A stretch of DNA of 64,000 bases from Paenibacillus tundrae. GTDB lineage: Bacteria > Bacillota > Bacilli > Paenibacillales > Paenibacillaceae. The stretch lies in NCBI RefSeq assembly GCF_036884255.1, contig NZ_CP145605.1:6385001-6449000 (forward strand). The letters run 5' to 3'. The notes below the pieces were generated by a model, which saw only the letters and a program-made list of their open reading frames with translations, ran no database searches and was not told the DNA's origin. A program made the translations under genes and the position numbers. This document shows, piece by piece, positions 34,500-42,286 of the stretch. Position 1 is the stretch's first letter, and each line of letters opens with the position of its first letter.

Positions 34500-36049
34500 T
34501 ACATCACATCCAGCTTGTTGGTGATCATGTAATACTCACTGCGTGTTGTGACCCAGTTCTTAATCTTCTTGCCGTTATATGCCACAATCGTTCCCGGATG
34601 CAGTACAAATGAGTTCAGCACATGATCATGCACATAATTTGCCGCTTGCTCGGCAAGCTCGGCACGCTTCTCCGGGGCAACTGTGAGATTCAGCTCATCG
34701 ATGATCTTCGTCAGTTCCGGCTCTTCCGATCCACTGAAGTTAAGCGCACCCTTCGGATGGTATGTAGCATTCAGGTAGTAACCGGCGTCTCCACGCGGAG
34801 CAGTTAGATTACTATACGTAGCGATATCCCAATCACGGTTGGACGCCATATAATCCTCAGGTGTATCGATCTGGCGAATTTGAACGTCAATGCCGATCTT
34901 CTTCGCATCGGATTGGAACACTTGAGCAATTAATGGTAGATCTGCACGAGCAGAGTACGTTAATAGTGTAAGTTGCAACGGTTTGCCGTCTTTGCTCATC
35001 ACGCCATTCTGCAGCGTGTAGCCCGCTTCGCCCAGATATTTAATAGCAACATCCGCTCCAGACTCTGTTGTTGCATCCGTGTAGGTTGGTGCGAACGGCA
35101 GTGATGGTAGGAATGGGCCAATCGCAGGTTCACCGTAACCTAACAGGATCGTTTCCACGATACCCTGACGGTCAATAAGTGCATCTATTGCACGGCGTAC
35201 ATTCAGATCCTTGATGCTCTCCCGCTGCATGTTCATCGTCATCTGATGCACACGGAACGTTGAAGTGGATTCTACCTTCATACCGTCTAACGTTTGCAGT
35301 GAATCAAGACTCTCCACCTCTGGGCGATATACGATATCAACCTGTCCAGATTTCAGTGCAAGAGAGCGAGCATTCGCATCTTCATTAAACGAGAATGTCA
35401 CGGAGTCGAGCGGTGAAGCACCATCCCAATATGCATCGTAACGATCTAGCTCCAGCTTACTGCCTGGCGTAAAGGAAGTGAGTTTAAACGGGCCTGTACC
35501 CATCGGCTTGTTCACAATATCCGGCTCACTCACGTCAATAATGGCCGTGTTCGGATTCACTAGCTCGGAAGCAAACTCCGGGAATGGCTGCGTTGTCGTG
35601 ATCTCCAGTTTGTCGCCTTCAGCTTCGATCGTATCAATCTTGAGCGCATTCTGGATGGCTACATTTTCTTCTAACGCGCGTTCAAGCGAGGCTTTCACTG
35701 CTTTCCCCGTCATTGGCTTACCATTCTGGAACGTCACATCATCTCGCAGGTCAATCGTCCAGTGCTGACCATCTTCACTCTCCCAACTCTCCGCGAGCCA
35801 TGGTGCAACTGTCAGATTCTCTTCATCCAGACGCACCAGCGTCTCCGTAATACCCGCGCGAAGCGGTACATAGCTTGAATCCACATGAGGATCCAGTGAA
35901 CGGGTAGAGAAGTTATATAGGAAGTGTACGTTTTTGTCGGTGGATGATGACTGTGCAGCAGGGCTGGACTCAGATGATCCACAAGCGCTCAACAATCCAG
36001 CGCCCAAGGCCAGGGAGACTAGCACCAGCAAGGGTGACTTTATATTCAA
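34499..36049 (-). CDS. Substrate-binding lipoprotein of Nik/Cnt-type ABC importer (SBP family 5)
   Basis: 516 residues from TTG 36049, seven bases after GAGAGGGG. The lipoprotein signal has the lipobox LLSAC (Cys ~23). The mature SBP_bac_5 protein shows RSLDPHVDSSYVPLRAGITE, APWLAESWESEDGQHWTIDL and MGTGPFKLTSF. It captures substrate outside the cell. The family binds nickel chelates, dipeptides, or metal-opine complexes (CntA, staphylopine). A Zur-type operator inside the promoter points to zinc starvation, so a zincophore/opine-metal complex or zinc-linked substrate is the best guess. No opine synthesis genes (cntKLM) are nearby. Confidence 0.88.
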   Translation of the reverse strand: MNIKSPLLVLVSLALGAGLLSACGSSESSPAAQSSSTDKNVHFLYNFSTRSLDPHVDSSYVPLRAGITETLVRLDEENLTVAPWLAESWESEDGQHWTIDLRDDVTFQNGKPMTGKAVKASLERALEENVAIQNALKIDTIEAEGDKLEITTTQPFPEFASELVNPNTAIIDVSEPDIVNKPMGTGPFKLTSFTPGSKLELDRYDAYWDGASPLDSVTFSFNEDANARSLALKSGQVDIVYRPEVESLDSLQTLDGMKVESTSTFRVHQMTMNMQRESIKDLNVRRAIDALIDRQGIVETILLGYGEPAIGPFLPSLPFAPTYTDATTESGADVAIKYLGEAGYTLQNGVMSKDGKPLQLTLLTYSARADLPLIAQVFQSDAKKIGIDVQIRQIDTPEDYMASNRDWDIATYSNLTAPRGDAGYYLNATYHPKGALNFSGSEEPELTKIIDELNLTVAPEKRAELAEQAANYVHDHVLNSFVLHPGTIVAYNGKKIKNWVTTRSEYYMITNKLDVM

Positions 36050-36070
36050 GGTAATGCCCCTCTCTCTTAA

Positions 36071-36085
36071 TCGTAATCATTATGA
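36071..36085. promoter_or_regulatory. Second, weaker Zur-like box
   Basis: TCGTAATCATTATGA matches the Bacillus Zur inverted repeat TCGTAATNATTACGA at all but two positions (TGA for CGA region). It lies between the predicted transcription start and the TTG start. It is also intermediate to the Fur motif, so Fur cross-binding is conceivable. Confidence 0.6.
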
Positions 36086-36104
36086 TTTGTAAACAATGAG
36101 TATT

Positions 36105-36133
36105 ATCATATCGTAATGATTACGTTTTGACAA
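36105..36133 (-). promoter_or_regulatory. Sigma-A promoter of the Nik/opine-type operon
   Basis: On the minus strand -35 TTGTCA (36128-36133), a 17-base spacer, and -10 TATGAT (36105-36110). Only one base differs from consensus in each hexamer. It lies 55-85 bases before the binding-protein start. Confidence 0.7.
36111..36125. promoter_or_regulatory. Zur-type operator inside the promoter spacer
   Basis: TCGTAATGATTACGT fits the B. subtilis Zur consensus TCGTAATNATTACGA at 14 of 15 positions. It differs clearly from the Fur (TGATAATNATTATCA) and PerR (TTATAATNATTATAA) boxes. It fills almost the whole 17-base spacer between -35 and -10, so binding would block RNA polymerase. Confidence 0.75.
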
Positions 36134-36161
36134 GCGATAGTTTGGCGGTGAAATGCCAAAA

Positions 36162-36188
36162 AATCCGTCTCTCGAATGAGAGCGGATT
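36162..36188 (-). terminator. Terminator of the 36.3-37.7 kb unit
   Basis: AATCCG-TCTCTC pairs with GAGAG-CGGATT. On the minus strand a run of T follows, and the plus strand also has T-rich sequence. It lies about 150 bases after the 172-aa gene's stop. Confidence 0.6.
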
Positions 36189-36335
36189 CTTCATGTTTTT
36201 TGTTACATATGAGGGGTTGAAGGGTGGTTAAAAGAAGCCTATTAACGTTCAACCACAACTTGATATGAATTTAGAATATATGAAGTACCGTGTCTTCAGT
36301 AATGAAAGCATCGGGCAGAACCTTTTTGTAAATCC

Positions 36336-36854
36336 TTAAATCAACCCTGCCATATCCTTCTCAATAAAATCTCCATCTAGTAATTCATAAGGCCAATCAT
36401 AGATATCCGGGTTCTCTCTGCAATGCGAATTAATGATAAGTTGACCGTTAGACCGGAGAATGATTACGCCAGACTCACTGTCAGTCAGTGCCATATCCCC
36501 GTTTAAACTTCCGTTTAGAGTATTAATCGCTTGAAATAGGACTTGTAATGCTTCTTCAGGTGAACGTGAAAAAACTGAAATAGTGATACAGTAGTTAATA
36601 TTTAAATTAAGCTCTTCTCTCGTAAAACTCACTAATTCATCATCGTCTTGTACACTCGCCGAGAAATTAGGGTTCGTAATTGAGTAATAATCCTCTTTAT
36701 ATTTCATATTCGTCTCTTGAGAGAATTCTTTCAGAGAACTCAACAATAATTCTGCTAATTGTTCAGTGTCATTTTTATAAAATAGGTACAAGGATAAGTC
36801 GATACTATTCCCTCCAGAAGAGCTGATTATAATTAATACAATTCTTGGTTTCAC
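36336..36854 (-). CDS. Hypothetical 172-aa protein, possible immunity protein
   Basis: Start GTG 36854, 4 bases after the lipoprotein stop, so it is translationally coupled. No signal peptide. Alternating strands and helices (IDLSLYLFYKNDTEQLAELL, NLNINYCITISVFSRSPEEA) suggest an alpha/beta sandwich of the size of toxin-immunity proteins. I cannot name the family. The neighbours are an unknown gene, a lipoprotein and polymorphic-toxin debris, which supports the immunity guess by context only. Confidence 0.6.
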   Translation of the reverse strand: MKPRIVLIIISSSGGNSIDLSLYLFYKNDTEQLAELLLSSLKEFSQETNMKYKEDYYSITNPNFSASVQDDDELVSFTREELNLNINYCITISVFSRSPEEALQVLFQAINTLNGSLNGDMALTDSESGVIILRSNGQLIINSHCRENPDIYDWPYELLDGDFIEKDMAGLI

Positions 36855-36858
36855 TCAT

Positions 36859-37194
36859 CTACAACTTAGTATATTTCTTAGCAGTAACAAGCCCTGGATA
36901 CGATGTCTCTAGAGTTTCATAAGCTATGTCTATCTCATCACCGACATTCAATACAGACAGATTTACACCACTAACCCAATATACTTCGCTATATTTGTTG
37001 GATTGTATTAATTTATTAGGATCTTCCTCAAGATCGTCTGGTAGTAGATCACTAATGACAAGAATTCTATTGTTTACTTGGTCAATATCTTTTACCATTC
37101 CCTGAACTGACCTATCCTCTGAACTTGGAATACCGCACGCGCTCAATAATAACAAGGACATGAATATCAACAAAATCTTATATACTTTGCTCAA
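36859..37194 (-). CDS. Small lipoprotein of unknown function
   Basis: 111 residues. A signal with lipobox LLSAC (Cys ~20) is followed by a short linker and an OB-like beta-rich domain (GMVKDIDQVNNRILVI, VNLSVLNVGDEIDIAY). The Ser/Glu linker and GD-E-D-A-Y strand resemble the small DUF3221-type lipoproteins of Bacillales. It would be anchored to the outer face of the membrane. Seventeen bases separate it from the upstream 165-aa gene. Confidence 0.7.
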   Translation of the reverse strand: MSKVYKILLIFMSLLLLSACGIPSSEDRSVQGMVKDIDQVNNRILVISDLLPDDLEEDPNKLIQSNKYSEVYWVSGVNLSVLNVGDEIDIAYETLETSYPGLVTAKKYTKL

Positions 37195-37211
37195 GGTTAT
37201 CCCCCTCTTCT

Positions 37212-37709
37212 CTACTGATTAGCCCAGGCTCTTAAACCTGCATCGCTTATATCGATTGGTTCCTGGTTGGACATATATTCAGCAGTTGCCAAAGGAAAGG
37301 CATACCCTCCTGTGATAATTTCGCCATGCTGTCTTCTCATAGTTCCACCCTTTTCAATTAGAAGAATGATTCGTTCATATAGATCATGAAACTTCACTGC
37401 AACTTCGTTGCCAGAGTCAATTAACAATAACCACTCTAAGTATGCTTCACAAGTTCCTTTGATAAAATTGTTCTTTAGTTCCCCTAAGGCAGGGCACTTT
37501 TCTGCTATACATGCATTAGGCTCATACCCGAGTGCCTGAGAAGCTTTGAAGAAAGGATATGACGTATTTAATTCATAGAATGTGATTAACAATGCTGCAC
37601 GTCTGATATATTCCTGTAGTAGTGCCATGTGTGACGGATCATCTACACTAGCTGATTTGCTCCAGTTCATGTTATTAATTCTTGCTATACCTTTGGAAAA
37701 AGTATTCAT
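37212..37709 (-). CDS. Hypothetical 165-aa protein next to toxin debris
   Basis: A helical protein (ALLQEYIRRAALLITFYELN, VKFHDLYERIILLIEKGG) without signal or membrane segments. GGAGG lies 6 bases before ATG 37709. The family is unknown. It directly follows the Imm11-like remnant on the same strand, so it was probably once part of a toxin-associated operon. Confidence 0.65.
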   Translation of the reverse strand: MNTFSKGIARINNMNWSKSASVDDPSHMALLQEYIRRAALLITFYELNTSYPFFKASQALGYEPNACIAEKCPALGELKNNFIKGTCEAYLEWLLLIDSGNEVAVKFHDLYERIILLIEKGGTMRRQHGEIITGGYAFPLATAEYMSNQEPIDISDAGLRAWANQ

Positions 37710-37730
37710 GGATTACCTCCACAATATTTC

Positions 37731-37850
37731 CTATGTGTTTAACCCTTCTAAATCTAGCGGTTTCATCTCAAGGAATTTATCATACCAACTATTTAACGGA
37801 ATATGAGCGCTCCCTACTACATCTAGTTCTCTTAGTTTTTCTCGGATCAA
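37731..37850 (-). pseudogene. 3' remnant of an Imm11/DUF1629-like immunity gene
   Basis: The minus-strand frame ending at TAG 37731 encodes FSNLIREKLRELDVVG, then HIPLNSWYDKFLEMKPLDLE. The pattern of a helix ending in VVG and a short I-P-L strand resembles the C-terminal end of DUF1629/Imm11 proteins. Upstream of about 37850 the same frame loses protein character because it overlaps the toxin tail on the other strand. Only the 3' end survives. The homology call is tentative; truncation is clear from the layout. Confidence 0.4.
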
Positions 37851-38117
37851 ATTACTGAACGTGGTTGGAATGACCAACGATTGGGTGAAGCTATTAATAC
37901 AACGGCAGGTACTGTTGATTGGATTGACCAGAGAAAAGGACAAAATAATGCACCTGTTACTGTATTTTATCATCAAGATGGGGGTTACGTTGTCAGAAGA
38001 AATGATAGTGGGGAAATTATCCAGATAAGTCAGGTGGATGACCCCAATTGGAGCACATACTGGTCAGATGATGATATAAACTGGAATATAGAATCAAAGT
38101 TATCGTTATCTATTTAA
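37836..38117 (+). pseudogene. Orphan C-terminal toxin domain (polymorphic toxin tip), no start
   Basis: The plus-strand frame opens after TAG 37833-37835 and encodes ~93 residues: DQITERGWNDQRLGEAINTT, TVDWIDQRKGQ, APVTVFYHQDGGYVVRRN, GEIIQISQVDDPNW. The helix with RGW followed by strands with YVVR, GE-I-Q-S and DPNW resembles BECR-type RNase tips of polymorphic toxins (colicin E5-related ribonuclease group). No start codon or delivery region precedes it. Its stop overlaps the ribosome binding site of a SUKH immunity gene, the usual toxin-immunity order. It is a displaced cassette or remnant. Confidence 0.6.
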
Positions 38118-38131
38118 AAGGAGTGAAACAA

Positions 38132-38557
38132 TTGTCAGATAATAATAATTGGAATACAGATTATCCTCCCGTTAATATTAATACAATAAGGACCGTTGAG
38201 AGGAAGTGGGGGATTCGATTCCCTTCGGAATATATCAGTTTTATACAAGATTACCACGGTGGAGAGCCTACCGAGCCGACGCTAAATATTGGTGAAAAAG
38301 AAGTGGCGTTCTCTTACTTTTTAACCTTTATCGCATTTGATGAACTTGATATTTTGGATGTATATAATGAGCAAAAGGGTAATCTTCTCTCTAAACATTT
38401 TCCTTTTGCTCTGGATAAAGAGGGTAACTTGTTTTGTTTCAACTTCAATGACACTAGGCAACCGTCTATTGTGTATGTAGAAACAATATCTTCTTCAGAA
38501 CCTTCGGTATATAATGTGGCAAGTAATTTTACTGAGTTTGTCCAACAATTTAATTAA
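38132..38557 (+). CDS. SMI1/KNR4 (SUKH) family immunity protein
   Basis: 141 residues from TTG 38132, 8 bases after AAGGAG; the GTG at 38123 overlaps that site. The SUKH fold is clear: INTIRTVERKWGIRFPSEYI, FIQDYHGGEP, FAFDELDILDVY-like helix, FPFALDKEGNLFCFNF and IVYVETISSS. Cytoplasmic; it should bind and inhibit the toxin domain encoded just upstream, 14 bases away. It is kept intact while the toxin is truncated, the usual outcome when immunity is still useful. Confidence 0.85.
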   Translation: MSDNNNWNTDYPPVNINTIRTVERKWGIRFPSEYISFIQDYHGGEPTEPTLNIGEKEVAFSYFLTFIAFDELDILDVYNEQKGNLLSKHFPFALDKEGNLFCFNFNDTRQPSIVYVETISSSEPSVYNVASNFTEFVQQFN

Positions 38558-38650
38558 ATAATCAAGCTTTTTAGTAAAACGTATGGCTCTTGTTTTAAAT
38601 CCGTCATAGGGAAGGACAAGATTACTTATTTAGTACATGAGAAAAACAAA

Positions 38651-38686
38651 AGGCTGTCTACGATCTAATATCATCATAGGCAGCCT
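38651..38686. terminator. Bidirectional terminator
   Basis: A 14-bp stem (38651-38664 with 38673-38686, wobble-containing) sits between the convergent SUKH and diguanylate cyclase genes. TTTTGTTTTT follows on the minus strand. Confidence 0.75.
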
Positions 38687-38766
38687 CAAAGATAGTCTAT
38701 AGTTTTGAAACATCGGTAAAGCATTAATAATGTCTTCTGACATTTGTCTTTTACATATCATCTTTC

Positions 38767-40461
38767 CTAAACCACTCCCCGCTCCAACACCCCAAACTCC
38801 ACCCGGTTCCGCCCATTCTGTTTCGCCTGATACAACGCCTTATCTACCGCAGCAAAGAGCTGCGTCAGATACCCCTCCGCATTCTCTGGTACATGCGCAT
38901 AGGCAAAATCCTCAATCGACAGAATACCGATGCTAATCGTTGTGGACACCTGTGCAGTCCCATGATCGACCATGACTAGATTGGATTCCACCGCGAGTCT
39001 TACGCGTTCAGCGATAACATTCGCCAAGTCATGTTCGGTGTGCGGAAGGTAGATCATGAACTCCTCCCCACCATAGCGGGTTAGGATATCCGTACTCCGA
39101 ATGGATTGTCTTACGGCCTCCGCTGTGCGAACGAGCACTTCATCCCCAATCACATGCCCATAGTGATCGTTGATCGCCTTAAAATGATCGATGTCGAGCA
39201 GTAGTAGAGAGAATGGCGTTCGGTACTGAATGTTAGTAATGACCTCATGATTCAGATGCTGGGTCAGGTAACGACGGTTGTAACACTGCGTCAGGCTGTC
39301 GGTCAGCACCAGTTCTTCCAGCTTACGATTGGCCTCGGACAACTCCTGACGGATCAGATCCAGCGAATGATTACGCTCCTGAAGTGTCTCATACTGCCAA
39401 TTCAACTCTTTCACATAATAGCGCTCCTGCGAGACGTCCTGAAAAGTTAGAATATGACCGATGGGTACAAGCATCGAATCAACAATTGGGGACGATTGCA
39501 TAATAAAATGGTGTTCCTGGTTATTCCCCTCTACAATCACCTCTAGCTGCGATAGAACGATTTTCTTCGCCCTATATTCGTACAGAAACTTCTGGTAATT
39601 GCCTTCTACACGAACACCACATAGAAATGCCTCCATATCAAAAGAATCCCCCACATGCATATCCATAAAGGACCTGGAGGCTTTGTTCGCTTCAACAATA
39701 ATCTCATTCTCATCCAGAACGAGGATGCCGTAAGGAATCGTGTTAATCATATCCTCATGGGCAATGGAGACCAGATCGAACACGTTATACCTTTTGATGA
39801 CATAGACGAAGAACAGATCGGATAGAAAAATGCCAAGGGAGGTCATCCCGGGAATGATCGGCAACCACGGACTCAAGATCACATTCAGAATAGCATCAAT
39901 AGTTGCAAAAACTGCTAACACCAGAATACCCCTGAGGGTGATTCTTACCTGATTTTTGATCATCGTAGGTGTCTTAGCTGAAGATAGCGCGCGGAATAAA
40001 ATGACGAGGGAGGCTAAGAAATAGCTCACCAGAATAGCCATCGCTACCCAAAACCAAGGCCCGTATGCCCGCTCAATATAGCCGCCCTCTAGTGGAATAA
40101 CAAACTCATGCCATGGATTGGCGACCACACCTACTGCTCCAATCAAAGCTGGGACAAAAAGCAGATACGCCCCTTTGGTACTCAATCGCTCTGCGTAGCC
40201 AGTAATGAAAATCGTCAACAATAGCCAGCCACTTCCTAATAGAGAGACAGCGACAAAAGACAACGTAACGTAGAACAATTGCAAGCCGGGATCATCCGTT
40301 AACGTAATCGCAAACTGACAGAATGGCCACAATATCATCAACCCGTGAAACAGAAAATACACCTTATGTAAGTTCGTAATTCTAGCGGTAACAAATACAT
40401 ACACACCTACACCAAACAATAGGACAAATAACAAGAGATCATACCATACTAGTGGGTTCAC
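38767..40461 (-). CDS. Membrane diguanylate cyclase (7TM, PAS, GGDEF)
   Basis: 564 residues from GTG 40461, placed 7 bases after AAGGAG; the frame to TTG 40488 includes that site. Residues ~1-230 are about seven membrane helices of the histidine-kinase-like 7TM sensor type. A PAS domain follows (~245-375), then the catalytic domain with TDSLTQCYNRRYLTQ and DHFKAINDHYGHVIGDEV. The active site is RYGGEEF, and the inhibitory RxxD site (RSTD) stands five residues before it. It should make c-di-GMP with product inhibition. A PilZ-bearing synthase at 55.7-58.0 kb is a plausible effector. Confidence 0.92.
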   Translation of the reverse strand: MNPLVWYDLLLFVLLFGVGVYVFVTARITNLHKVYFLFHGLMILWPFCQFAITLTDDPGLQLFYVTLSFVAVSLLGSGWLLLTIFITGYAERLSTKGAYLLFVPALIGAVGVVANPWHEFVIPLEGGYIERAYGPWFWVAMAILVSYFLASLVILFRALSSAKTPTMIKNQVRITLRGILVLAVFATIDAILNVILSPWLPIIPGMTSLGIFLSDLFFVYVIKRYNVFDLVSIAHEDMINTIPYGILVLDENEIIVEANKASRSFMDMHVGDSFDMEAFLCGVRVEGNYQKFLYEYRAKKIVLSQLEVIVEGNNQEHHFIMQSSPIVDSMLVPIGHILTFQDVSQERYYVKELNWQYETLQERNHSLDLIRQELSEANRKLEELVLTDSLTQCYNRRYLTQHLNHEVITNIQYRTPFSLLLLDIDHFKAINDHYGHVIGDEVLVRTAEAVRQSIRSTDILTRYGGEEFMIYLPHTEHDLANVIAERVRLAVESNLVMVDHGTAQVSTTISIGILSIEDFAYAHVPENAEGYLTQLFAAVDKALYQAKQNGRNRVEFGVLERGVV

Positions 40462-40743
40462 GAACCTTCTCCTTCTTGGATGCGACAATGACTACACAGT
40501 TACTATGCAAATAGATCTAAAATACACCTCAATTACATCTCATACGTTGCCAAACTTCACGACTTCGCTAACAACTATATTGGATACTTCTAAAATAATT
40601 CTATTTACGTTCTGGTTAAATTAACCATATATTATCACACCACAGATAGGGTGAGTAGCCCATTCGTTGGAAGTATGACCAACCTCTGATTGAAATGCTG
40701 ATCTATTTTGCACTTTTGTGAAAGATTTTAAAGGTTCCACGCC

Positions 40744-40770
40744 AAAAAAACGTCCAGCTTTAACTGAACG
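40744..40770 (-). terminator. Terminator of the ParE/Phd unit
   Basis: On the minus strand CGTTCAG/CTGGACG with a short loop is followed by seven T. It lies 34 bases after the ParE stop. The remainder of the 40462-40803 gap shows no gene. Confidence 0.8.
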
Positions 40771-40803
40771 CCATCCAGCCCGTAACGGGATGAGTGATTT
40801 ATA

Positions 40804-41130
40804 CTATTGAAAAGATCCGAACAATTCGCGCAGGTAGTCTCTCCGTCCATGCAAAATCCGGTGTATAACAACTACTCCACCAAGAATCCGATAAAAAACT
40901 AGATAGGGCTCAACAGTTATAAAACGATACCCTCTGGATATCAGGTTATATTCATCTTCTTGCAGTACCGATCCCAAATTAGGAAATTCAGCAAGATTAG
41001 CTATGGAATTATCAAGCTTCTGTAGCATGTTGTCCGCGGCAGAAGCATTCTCATGTGATATATATGAAAAAATTTCGTCCAAGTCATCTACAGCAGCTGG
41101 AGAATAATTGATTTTACTTTTTGGATTCAT
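40804..41130 (-). CDS. RelE/ParE-family toxin
   Basis: 108 residues. The features are VDDLDEIFSYISHENASAAD (family N-terminal helices), FPNLGSVLQEDEYNLISRGYRFITVE, LVFYRILGGVVVIHRILHGRRD and the C-terminal LRELFG. This is a type II toxin: ParE members block gyrase, RelE members cleave mRNA. The C-terminal pattern favours the ParE branch. It overlaps the antitoxin gene by 17 bases, the standard arrangement. The pair is likely autoregulated by the complex at its own promoter. Confidence 0.9.
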   Translation of the reverse strand: MNPKSKINYSPAAVDDLDEIFSYISHENASAADNMLQKLDNSIANLAEFPNLGSVLQEDEYNLISRGYRFITVEPYLVFYRILGGVVVIHRILHGRRDYLRELFGSFQ

Positions 41131-41386
41131 TTATTTTTCTCCGCATTCTAGCCATGACTTGGTCATGATCAAGCAGTTCTTCACCTTCAGCAACCTGTTT
41201 TTCCGCAACCAACAATTTCGATTGGAGCTTGTATCTAGCCTCCATTCTCCGGTAAGCTTCGTGACTCATTACGACCAGGTCTGCTTCGCCGTTACGGGTA
41301 AGGACAACCGGTTCATCAAGTTCATGGCAAAATTTCGAGAAGCCATTATAATCTTGGCGAATTGTTGTGGAGGGCTTTATGTGCAT
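41114..41386 (-). CDS. Phd/YefM-family antitoxin
   Basis: 90 residues from ATG 41386, 8 bases after AAGGAG. The Phd/YefM fold is seen in the N-terminal DNA-binding half with LDEPVVLTRNGEADLVVMSH and EAYRRMEARY, and the charged helical C-terminus that wraps the toxin. It should neutralise the ParE-type toxin and repress the operon. The AT-rich stretch upstream (41405-41450) with repeated ATTAT/ATAAT half-sites is where an operator would be expected. Confidence 0.92.
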   Translation of the reverse strand: MHIKPSTTIRQDYNGFSKFCHELDEPVVLTRNGEADLVVMSHEAYRRMEARYKLQSKLLVAEKQVAEGEELLDHDQVMARMRRKINESKK

Positions 41387-41478
41387 AATCAAAACTCCTT
41401 TCTCACATTACTTTATTATGACATTATTATATCATTATAATAAATAAAATTTCTAATTTTTTGTATATAATACCCGAT

Positions 41479-42238
41479 TTATCTTTTTGATAACGGCTCA
41501 TTATCCGAGAAAAGATCCGGGTTATCCTTCAACATCTCCGTAAGCACCTCGGTTGTTCTGGCAGCATCACACACGCTGGCGACTGCATCGCCGAAGCTTC
41601 CTATGTGCATCGCACCTTCTTGAACCAGCACCTCATCCACCTTCCAGAAATGCTCTGACCAAGATAATCCGCAATGTCTGCGGGAAGGCACCGAGATTTT
41701 AGTTCCATCTGGCAAAACGGTGTACAACATCTCATGTTCATCGGTCATTCTGCCTGGAATGTCCACCCACTCCTCGATACCATGGATAAACGTATTTCGT
41801 TTCAAATCCACGCCCACAAGCAATATGGTTGCTTTACGATCAAGCAACTTCCCCCATGCCGAGCCCCGCGCACATGGCGTATCGAAGAGATGATCGTCCT
41901 GTGTGAACGCCCGTGCATCCTTACCTAATGCTGCAACAGAATGTGTAGGGTGCCAAGAACGAACCACGTTAGGACGTTTGCGGAACAGCTCTGGTAGAAT
42001 CCCCACACAACAGGAAGACGTTTCCACGTGGAACAATGGATTGCTTTTGTTAATAGTAGACCATGTATGCGTAGGCAAAACGAGCAATCCATCCTTCATA
42101 TATTCACTCAACGCATCCAGCACAGTATCAGCGCCACCTTCCACCTCCCCCATACTTTTCATGGAAGAATGCATTAGCAGTGTTTTTATCAATACCTAGT
42201 TGCTCTAGCTGTCTCAGCAAACTTTCTTTCGTGTACAT
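41479..42238 (-). pseudogene. AAC(3)-family aminoglycoside N-acetyltransferase-like gene, frameshifted near its 5' end
   Basis: The main frame (41479 to ~42190) encodes HSSMKSMGEVEGGADTVLDA, VLPTHTW, WHPTHSVAALGKDA, GSAWGKLLDRKATILLVGV and FIHGIEE, the Antibiotic_NAT/YokD acetyl-CoA enzyme family. It lacks a sensible start. The true 5' end is in another frame: ATG 42238 after AAGGAGGAAGG encodes MYTKESLLRQLEQLGIDKNT, the normal family N-terminus. The two frames meet within about 42175-42200. One small indel joins them into a full-length protein. Either the gene is inactive or it is a sequencing error. Confidence 0.8.
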
Positions 42239-42286
42239 ATCCTTCCTCCTTGTCCAAGGTATAACTCCCATGACTATCCTAATTAA

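Noticed and set aside
37731..37976. 81-codon minus-strand frame as an intact gene
   Set aside because: Its N-terminal half is only the reverse of the toxin tip and has no ribosome binding site; only the last ~40 codons look like protein.
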